From Penium margaritaceum (Eukaryota > Streptophyta > Zygnematophyceae > Desmidiales > Peniaceae): a stretch of 24,057 nucleotides of DNA. A program made the translations under genes and the position numbers. Of the stretch, positions 18,315 through 24,057 are shown in pieces. The stretch is from assembly GCA_023375785.1 (NCBI GenBank), contig SZWC01001505.1, positions 143,054 to 167,110 on the forward strand, in the 5' to 3' direction. Numbering within the stretch: position 1 is the stretch's first letter; each line of letters begins with the position of its first letter. A model generated the notes under the pieces. That model was not told where the DNA came from and did not search any database. It saw nothing but the letters and a program-made list of their open reading frames with translations.

Positions 18315-18897
18315 AGGTCGGGAGAGGGGTGCAAGCCTTGAAGAGCAGTCTTGGGAGTCCTGCTTCTGTAGAGGCACAACACAAAGAGAGCTTGGGGGGT
18401 TTTGGAGGCGGTGGACGCCTCAGCACCAGGTTGTAGAGGGAGGAGAGAAAACCTGGGCGGTGCAGCAGTTTCTGAGCAGAAGCAGCGAGTGTGGTGGAGG
18501 AAGGGGCATCTGTAGAGGGGAGTGCACAGGTTGTCAGTAATGCAGGGGTAGTTTCGATAGGTTCGCTGTGGGTCAGTTCAGGCTTGTAGTAGAAAGCAGA
18601 ACGGTTTCGGTCACTCACCCATATTGTTCTCGGACTCAGGCCGTACTTGGGTTTGCGTAGGTTGTGAGCAGTGACAACTCTGCGGAGGCAAGCCGTCCAG
18701 ATCTGAGAGGTCATGTGGTGCTTCTGCATGAAGCGATCTGCTTCCTTCTGTAGGCGATTGGTGAGGTGTTTGCTGTGGGCAGGGGCTGTGGTAACCAGTG
18801 TTTCGTAGGTCATACATTAGTCGGTGAGGAAAGCATGAAGGGTTACATAAGTAGTAATGCAAAGAATGAGACGAGGCGGTCTGCCAAAGTGCTTGGT
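18315..18897 (-). pseudogene. Unidentified C-terminal region of the nested element's ORF
   Basis: This is in the same frame as the zinc-knuckle part of gag, separated from it by TAG (18898) and a stop just before Met 18813. The 166-codon open part includes KHLTNRLQKEADRFMQKHHM and LRKPKYGLSPRTIWVSDRN, then a Ser/Thr/Pro-rich stretch ending LLFKACTPLPT, with its stop at 18313-18315 beside the purine tract. No retroelement enzyme motif is seen. It could be an extended gag tail or captured host sequence. Confidence 0.5.
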
Positions 18898-20333
18898 CTA
18901 TTGTCGTAGCCAGTTCCTGAGTGCAGGAACTGCTCCTGCTAATGTGCGGAGAGAAAGGAAAGTGCAGTGCTGGGAGATCTGGTCGTGGATGAAGAGGAAG
19001 TGACTGTGCCGGACAGTAGAGTATGTGGATGGAGGTTGAATGAGTGCGATGTGTAGAGAGTCAAAGCTGCAGAGAGAGGTGTGAGAGGAGAGAGGAGGAG
19101 GAGAGGACACGGTGTAAATCTCAAGGCCATACTCCTCAGATCCAATCTCAGTCACATGCTCACCTACCCCTAACATAACAGCATTGTTAGGAGCAGGATT
19201 CACAGCAGCAGGGAAAGTAGGAGAAGGTGGTGCTTCCACATTGTTGGCTGGAGTTGAACGCCAGCTTGAGCTGCCTATCCGGTTGTAGTAGCACTGACGG
19301 CGCTCTTCCGCCCGGTTGGGTTGCTCGCCGTAGGATTTGCCGGGGTTCTGGTCCAGCCACTCGTCGGTAGCACGATGATCGCAGACGTACGGCAGGTGGT
19401 TGCGGTGGCCACACTTTTGTCCCTTTGAGGGGACCATGGCGGATGGTGTAGGAGCAGGCGGGGAAGCGGTTGATCAAGCGGTTGTCAGCAGTGGCGGCCA
19501 TGGTCTCAAAGGAGTTGGTGGCGATGGTGGTCTCGCGAGCTTGCTTGGCAACGTAGTCTTTTTCTGTTGCCATGAGCTTAGGGCTGATTACGGCGATGGT
19601 CAGCTAGTTGACAGGCAGTTGCAGTAGGATTTGACGGATGATATCATACTGACGAGGGAGGCCGGAGATGATGCCGGTGCAGACGACAACAGGCGGAAGG
19701 TCAATCTTCATTTCTTTGAGGTCACGGGCGATGGTGGCGATGGCGGCAATGTAGCTGCCCATGTTGGTGTGGGCGGCGAAGGGCACAGAGAACAGCGACA
19801 TGATTTTGATGCCGCAGGCGGTCGAGGTGTTGTTGCTGAAGCAATCTTCAAGGGCCTTCCAGACCTCATGGGTCTTGGAGCCTGGAGTGCGGATATCTTC
19901 ATGCAGCTCGGGAGAGTAGGTGGTCATGATGGTCATGAGGGCGGTGCTGTTGGCGACATTCCAGGCGGTGCGAGTGATGGTGGTTGCTGCAGCAGCGGTA
20001 CCAGTAGCAGTTGAAGATCTAGTTGTAGTTGTGCCAGCAGGGGCGGAAGATGAGGATGAATTCTGAGGAGGAGGACTGTACACAGTTCCCTCCGGAGGGG
20101 TTGCCCTCTACAGTTGCGGCGGTTGCGGCGGTTGCGGGTGTAGCAGCTGCCGCGGTATCAGGTGGTTCCACCCCGGTGTCAGTGTTGGTCAGGAGGTCAC
20201 TAAGAGTGACTCCCTCAACCTTCTGAGTCCCGAAGAAGAGAGAGACCGAGTAGCTCCACACCTTGTAATTGCTGGTCCCATCCGGCTTCACAGTGAGCTT
20301 GGAGGGACCAGACAAAGTGAGGGCAGAGGCCAT
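18898..20333 (-). pseudogene. gag: Gag of the nested element (UBN2-like) with a damaged zinc knuckle
   Basis: The likely start is the Met at 20333 (MASALTLSGPSKLTVKPDGT, then NYKVWSYSVSLFF), the usual copia-gag opening. A Thr/Ala/Ser-rich linker follows. After a frame change near 20083 come AWNVANSTALMTIMTTYSPE, HEVWKALEDCFS and IISGLPRQYDIIRQILLQLP, the helical UBN2 pattern. TAG at 19604 interrupts. A second frame change near 19430 leads to KCGHRNHLPYVC (19413-19381), which fits C-X4-H-X4-C. The first Cys of the knuckle is replaced by Gly. The same frame runs on to 18898. Confidence 0.78.
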
Positions 20334-20790
20334 GATGCCGTTGATGTGAAGGCAGCAGCGAGCTGATGGTGAGGAGCGCCTGATGGCAGACAAGGAGGGC
20401 GGCTCGAGACAGCGGCGCGAGATGGCGACACAAGGTAATGTCAACAAGGAAGTTGATGATGACGATGATGATGAGCAGACGAAGCGATGACGAATGATGC
20501 TAAGTCAATGTTTGAGCGTAGGGATGAAACCTCATGCGCAAGAGAAGCGAATATGATGGCGGAGGAGTGAAAGTCCCTGCTGATGATGAGGAGTGTGGAC
20601 GTAGGGACAGGCCACGTGCAACGTCGCCAGGAGGAAGTGGAATGGTGCTGCCACAACACCCTAGTCAGAAGGCACGCTTCCACCACAGTTCTTCTGGCGA
20701 CCACGATTCTTCGAGGCAGAAGAGCTTGACTAAAGTGGAAGTGGGTGCGGCCGACAGCGGCGAGCACAAAAGAGCCAAGTGTGTCAGTTG
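20334..20790 (-). other. Leader of the nested element
   Basis: About 460 bases between the primer site and the gag Met. Open frames on both strands show no recognisable domain. A gat/gac-rich stretch is at 20452-20472. Confidence 0.6.
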
Positions 20791-20803
20791 GGCTCTGATA
20801 CCA
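20791..20803 (-). other. Primer-binding site of the nested element
   Basis: The minus strand reads tggtatcagagcc, an exact 13-base match to the standard initiator tRNA-Met site, with no spacer after the LTR. The enclosing copia element uses a different part of the same tRNA. Confidence 0.93.
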
Positions 20804-21551
20804 TGTCAGAAGATTGGAGGTGCTACTGTTGAGTAGACGCCGTCACAATGAAGAGCGTTGTGGTTCAGGTAGCTGCACAAGCAGAGGTAGGGTGGAAGTG
20901 GCAACGGAAAGCAGAACAGAAGCGAAAGACGAAGGAAAGCGAAGAAATGTGTTGTAGGTGCAGCACCGATGGTGCGGGCACTGAGGATCAGATGTCTTGA
21001 GTGGACACAACACTTGGAGAAAAGGACGGAAGCTTCCTCGAAGGTGCGGGCGTTGCTGATGTATGAGTGACGTAAGAGGAAAAGAACTGGGCGCAGTGCG
21101 AGAGCACAGGCGCTAAGAGGCAATGAGGGCAAAAGGACTGGAGGCGGCCCAGAGGGCGAGCCTGAAGAGGAATCCAATGGATTGATTACTCAATAGAATA
21201 CAAGCAATACAAATAGGTAGAGTCCTAGCCTAGCACGCTTTGTGGAGCGGGCACAGGAGTGAGGTGGCGACTCGGGCGAGGGAGAGGGAGGAGCGCCTCG
21301 AGACCACGATTTGGCTTTGCCAGTCGTACGCATAGAGGAGTGACGTGCGCAGGGGCGATCTCCGCAGGTGCGTTCGCCTTGACCGTTGTTGCACAAAACC
21401 GTTCGCTTGGCCTTGGCGAGGCTTGCACGTTGGTCGGTCGTGAGATCGTTCGAACATTGGTCGTATGTCTCCGGAGATGAACCTGCGCTATCACTCTTTA
21501 TTTTCTCAGTGGCTGCATCCCTTGAAGCGATCTCTGAGATAATATCAGACA
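20804..21551 (-). repeat. 5' LTR of the nested element
   Basis: It is the same length as 17559-18306. It starts tgtcag and ends cagaca on the plus strand. An apparent open frame that starts inside it at 21386 and runs on into RNase H is a chance fusion. Confidence 0.95.
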
Positions 21552-21975
21552 CTTCCAGCTTCGTGTGTATGCTGAATGGAGGTGAAGTCAGTTGGGCAAG
21601 TCGCAAGCAGGAATGTGTCTCTTTGTCTACAGCTGAAGCTGAGTATATTGCCTTGGCTCTGGTATGTAAAGAGATGCAGTGGCTACGAGCTTGCTCTCTA
21701 AGATGAAAGCACGAGAGGCAACGGCAACGGTCATCAAGATTGACAACATGAGCATGATTGACTTGTCCAAGAACCCCGTCCACTCCAGGCGCACAAAGCA
21801 CATCGAGATCCGCTACCACTATGCTCGAGACTTGGTCTACAAGCAGACAGTAGAGCTTGAGTATGTTGGTACCAAGTTGAACCGGGCTGACATGCTTACA
21901 AATCCACTCGACAAGGATCTCCACCAGGCGGGGAGGCAAGGTATCGGCATGGTCAGCGCAAGTGATGATGAATGA
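21552..21975 (+). pseudogene. pol: Copia RNase H, 3' part, after the nested element
   Basis: FVCMLNGGEVSWASRKQECV, SLSTAEAEYIALALVCKEMQ and WLRA (to about 21690) continue the domain, with the Glu in TAEAEY. After a frame change near 21690-21710 the rest reads VIKIDNMSMIDLSKNPVHSR (Asp in IDN), TKHIEIRYHYARDLV and VGTKLNRADMLTNPL, the normal copia end. The stop is at 21975. Confidence 0.92.
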
Positions 21976-21997
21976 TGATGCTCACTAAAGCAAGGTG

Positions 21998-22010
21998 CAA
22001 GGGAGAGATT
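21998..22010 (+). other. Polypurine tract (copia)
   Basis: gcaagggagagatt abuts the 3' LTR, resembling the usual copia form ending gagatt. The last two T are normal for this family. Confidence 0.8.
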
Positions 22011-22662
22011 TGTTGATTGTTTTTGCCCCTTGTTTAGTGTTTTAGGTCGGATCAGGAATGCTCTGCCCCTTGTGGAGGTATGACCCCTGGATCCATTGTG
22101 ATGTGACTCAACTATGCTCTGCCTCATGTGAGATATGTCCTGTGAGTACACCATGTGGGTGAGTGGTTACCTTGGCCATTTTGTTGATTTGGCCAAATGA
22201 GAGGTTATGAGTTCGATTCTGGCCCCATGCACATCTTGTTTGCTATGGCGGCTTCCAAGAAAGAAAGTCCGTAGCTTCTTGGACGCTTCATTGTTGGTCT
22301 GTCCCCTTGACACTAGGATGCTTATGTGTCAAGCCCACAGCGCAGGTCTATTGGTGATGTGGCTGGTTCAGGCCATTTCCCATCAATGTGCTTTTGAGTT
22401 CTAGGACTGGACAGACAACTATAAAAGGACTTGTCTCGCATGCTATTCAATCAACCCTTGCTTGATGCTCTCTTGCGTATTGACGACTTGAGCTCTTCTT
22501 AAGGTGTAATGCTAAGGCGTTAGTACTCTTGAAGGTGAATTGTATGCCTGATTAAGTTTGGGGTGCATGACACATGTCAACAAAGGAAGAAGGCCTAAAA
22601 ACCTTTGTGAGCTTTTTGGTTTTGTGGCTTCCCTGCCAGAGGTGTTAGCTCAGTAGCTAACA
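22011..22662 (+). repeat. 3' LTR of the copia element
   Basis: It starts tgttgattg and ends tagctaaca. Its TATA-like box is at 22420-22425. It carries the A-box/B-box pair (22156-22219) and the terminal palindrome (22643-22662). Confidence 0.97.
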
Positions 22663-22667
22663 CAACA
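22663..22667. repeat. Target-site duplication of the copia element, right copy
   Basis: caaca is identical to 13202-13206. Confidence 0.93.
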
Positions 22668-22739
22668 GCCAATGCCGCACCCACCCCTGGATTGAAAAGC
22701 TCCACCAAGGAATTGGAGGGCTTCGAAGATCGACGATGA
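22668..22739 (+). pseudogene. Pro/Ala/Thr-rich open frame (3' part after the copia insertion)
   Basis: In phase with the frame that enters the copia element at 13206, this reads ANAAPTPGLKSSTKELEGFE and then stops at 22737. The composition matches the upstream part. A different frame is open from 22696 to 22965, so the protein may once have continued after a one-base shift. Confidence 0.4.
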
Positions 22740-23187
22740 ACATGCAAGATGCATCTTTATACATCGAGATATTCCTCAAAAAGTCGAGAAGTCGAACGAA
22801 AGGTCGATTCTTGAAAGTGGTCAAAGTTGTAAGAAGGTATGGGAAGGTTCGCCGGAGGACGACGGCAGTTGGCAGAATTTTTCTCGACCGTCGGAGCGAG
22901 AATCGAGGTCTCGACGCGCGGAGGCCTACTTGTGTAATGACCAAAATGTCCACTCGGAAGATTAGGGACTGGTGTACGTCTGGTACGTAACAACCTGGAT
23001 GGTTCACAGTTGAAAAGGTGTAGAGCATAAGAAGATTCCAGGAATGCAAAAATATCTGTCAAAAATCATCAACATTAGTTCATGCCACTAGGGTCCGGAT
23101 ATACATTCCTTATATAAGGTGTTAGGTATCATGAATTGTATGTACTATGTACTAGTTTTTACTAGAAGTCCATGTTCACTAATATGT
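22740..23187. other. Anonymous DNA with few stop codons
   Basis: Several overlapping frames on both strands are open between 22700 and 23060. None has recognisable domains, so the openness looks compositional. No RNA gene was seen. Confidence 0.5.
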
Positions 23188-23745
23188 TCACTTCTCAATA
23201 CACTTGTGAATACACAGTTTCAGGGGTGCGTTCAGAGCGCCAACGCAATCTTCAAACCATGGGAGGTAATCCCGACGGCCTGCCCATTGTGGAGGTGTCG
23301 GATCACGTGTCTTGGCTTGGTGGATGACCTCTGGTGCAAGTTGGACGAACGCAGTTGTAACCTCACGAAGGATACGGATGACAGTTGCTTGACCACGTTG
23401 GAACTTCCGCATGAGCCCGGCTGCAGGGAGGGCCAGCAAGACACAATAGGCCCAAATGCGCATCTTCTCTTCAGCAGACACGACTGTGTCTCGCACAAAT
23501 CCCCTGGATGTCAGTTCCTGCACAATGCTGGTCCAAATTTCTGCCGACATCGCTAGCATGACGTTCGCGCGTGTTCGTTGATGCATATCGAGTTGCTGGA
23601 TTGACCGGGCTACAGTGCCAGAAGTGGCTGGAGCGCTAGAAGTGGCTGGAGCGCCAGAAGTGGCTGGAGCGCTAGAAGTGGCTGGAGCACTAGAAGTGAC
23701 TGGAGCGCCCGAAGTGGCTTGAGCGCCAGAAGTGGCTGGAGCGCA
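23188..23745 (-). pseudogene. N-terminal half of a PIF/Harbinger-type (DDE_Tnp_4) transposase
   Basis: The minus-strand frame is open from 23745 to 23188. The first part is a Ser/Gly/Ala/Pro/Thr repeat encoded by the 18-bp minisatellite. From Met 23586 it reads SIVQELTSRGFVRDTVVSAE, EKMRIWAYCVLLALPAAGLM, RKFQRGQATVIRILREVTTA, FVQLAPEVIHQ and RRDYLPWFEDCVGALN. This follows the helix-turn-helix and first-strand pattern of Harbinger transposases and HARBI1-like proteins, which continue ...F(K/E)DCIGAIDGTH. At the position of the first catalytic Asp there is Asn (codon 23232-23230). The match is then lost, so the DDE core is absent: a dead fragment, or one exon of a domesticated gene. Confidence 0.6.
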
Positions 23746-23802
23746 CTAAGTGGCCAGAGCTCCCGAAGTGGCTGAAGCTCCCGAAGTCGGTGCAGCGCCT
23801 CA
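23617..23802. repeat. 18-bp minisatellite, about ten units
   Basis: Units of the type gccagaagtggctggagc run head to tail, becoming more diverged toward 23800. Because 18 is a multiple of three, every frame gives a six-residue repeat (Ser-Gly-Ala-Pro-Ala-Thr on the minus strand in the transposase frame; Pro-Glu-Val-Ala-Gly-Ala on the plus strand). Confidence 0.93.
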
Positions 23803-24057
23803 AGTTGTACGATACTACGTTTGCATCGTGGGTTTGGGCATGAAGATTTGTGGGTGGGACCCGCCACTGAGGTATGGTTAATGGTGTTCTTTTTGTACAC
23901 TGTTAATTGGGTGTATAGTTCATATCGGGTGCTATGAAGGTTCCATGAAGTGACCAGCAAGGGTAAGGGGTTGGGGGGGGTGGGGGGGACATGTGCCAAG
24001 TGTATGAGAGGAGTGTATGGGAGGATGGTTGCGGGCTATACACTAGTGTATTGTGTA
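23803..24057. other. Anonymous DNA at the window end
   Basis: Apart from the G-rich run at 23961-23988, nothing is recognisable. The minus-strand frame that covers it owes its length to the minisatellite next door. Confidence 0.5.
23961..23988 (+). other. G-quadruplex-prone run
   Basis: Four G-runs (ggg, gggg, eight g, seven g) are separated by loops of 2, 2 and 1 bases. This satisfies the usual G3+N1-7 quadruplex pattern on the plus strand. Confidence 0.8.

Larger units (their letters stand above)
17559..21551 (-). mobile_element. Nested non-autonomous LTR retrotransposon (gag only)
   Basis: The element is 3993 bp with two 748-bp LTRs in the same orientation (17559-18306 and 20804-21551). 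A 13-base initiator tRNA-Met primer site abuts the right-hand LTR and a purine tract abuts the left-hand one, so transcription would run on the minus strand. The interior of about 2.5 kb encodes a copia-type gag and an unidentified C-terminal region. No DSG protease, DDE integrase, xxDD RT or RNase H motif is visible. This fits the class of LTR elements that keep only gag (TR-GAG type) and depend on a partner. The LTRs differ at about 78 of 748 positions (hand count). Confidence 0.92.
13207..22662 (+). mobile_element. Ty1/copia LTR retrotransposon, inactivated, carrying a nested element
   Basis: The element spans 9456 bp, about 5.46 kb once the nested insertion and its target duplication are discounted, normal for copia. 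Order is LTR, primer site, gag with zinc knuckle, protease, integrase, RT, RNase H, polypurine tract, LTR. Integrase before RT is copia order. TG...CA ends and a 5-bp duplication confirm the borders. Coding is broken by at least five frame changes, a nonsense codon, an internal deletion between integrase and RT, and the 4-kb insertion in RNase H. The LTRs differ at about 50 of 652 positions plus one indel (hand count). Confidence 0.96.

Noticed and set aside
21386..21706. Open frame running from the nested LTR into RNase H as a possible fusion gene
   Set aside because: The N-terminal half is LTR sequence with no independent support; only the RNase H part from about 21560 is real.
23610..23999. 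Minus-strand Leu-rich repeat protein (LLALQP repeats)
   Set aside because: This is another frame of the 18-bp minisatellite; the rest of the frame lies in anonymous DNA and has no domain.

Overview
The window looks like repeat-rich nuclear DNA of a streptophyte (a land plant or close algal relative). The evidence is a chromodomain Ty3/gypsy element, a Ty1/copia element with a plant-type UBN2-like gag, tRNA-Met primer sites, a LINE fragment and a PIF/Harbinger transposase fragment. I cannot name the species. There is no intact host gene, no rRNA, tRNA or CRISPR, and nothing bacterial. Almost every coding stretch is a decayed transposon gene.

Layout. 1-906: a hexamer microsatellite, a small minisatellite, otherwise anonymous DNA ending in a possible terminal host exon (781-911). 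912-9431: a complete but dead Ty3/gypsy chromovirus with 426/423-bp LTRs and a perfect 5-bp target duplication (cgaga). Its order is LTR, PBS, long leader with tandem repeats, two-part gag, PR, RT, RNase H, IN, chromodomain, duplicated polypurine tract, LTR. 9437-10088: AT-rich DNA without genes. About 10126-11630 (minus): the 3' end of a frameshifted LINE ORF2. About 11646-12500 (minus): the 5' remnant (leader, PBS, LTR) of another LTR element, holding a perfect 19-bp-arm hairpin. 12510-13206: C-rich DNA, then a Pro/Ala/Thr-rich open frame.

13207-22662: a Ty1/copia element (653/652-bp LTRs, target duplication caaca) inserted into that open frame. Its RNase H domain is split by a nested, opposite-strand LTR element (17559-21551, two 748-bp LTRs) that carries gag-like sequence but no recognisable protease, integrase, RT or RNase H. 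22668-23187: continuation of the pre-insertion DNA. 23188-23745 (minus): N-terminal half of a PIF/Harbinger-type transposase joined to an 18-bp minisatellite. The window ends with a G-quadruplex-prone run.

Insertion order is readable: copia entered the Pro/Ala ORF, then the gag-only element entered copia. Independently, gypsy entered the left-hand DNA. By hand count the LTR pairs differ by about 6% (gypsy), 7.7% (copia) and 10.4% (nested element). The nested element should be the younger of the last two, so that order is contradictory. Most premature stops in the gypsy element are explained by one C-to-T or G-to-A change, as expected for long-methylated, silenced DNA. The most interesting points are the copia primer site matching the anticodon region of initiator tRNA-Met (half-tRNA priming), a tRNA/SINE-like A-box/B-box pair inside its LTR, and the gag-only nested element with an unidentified C-terminal region.
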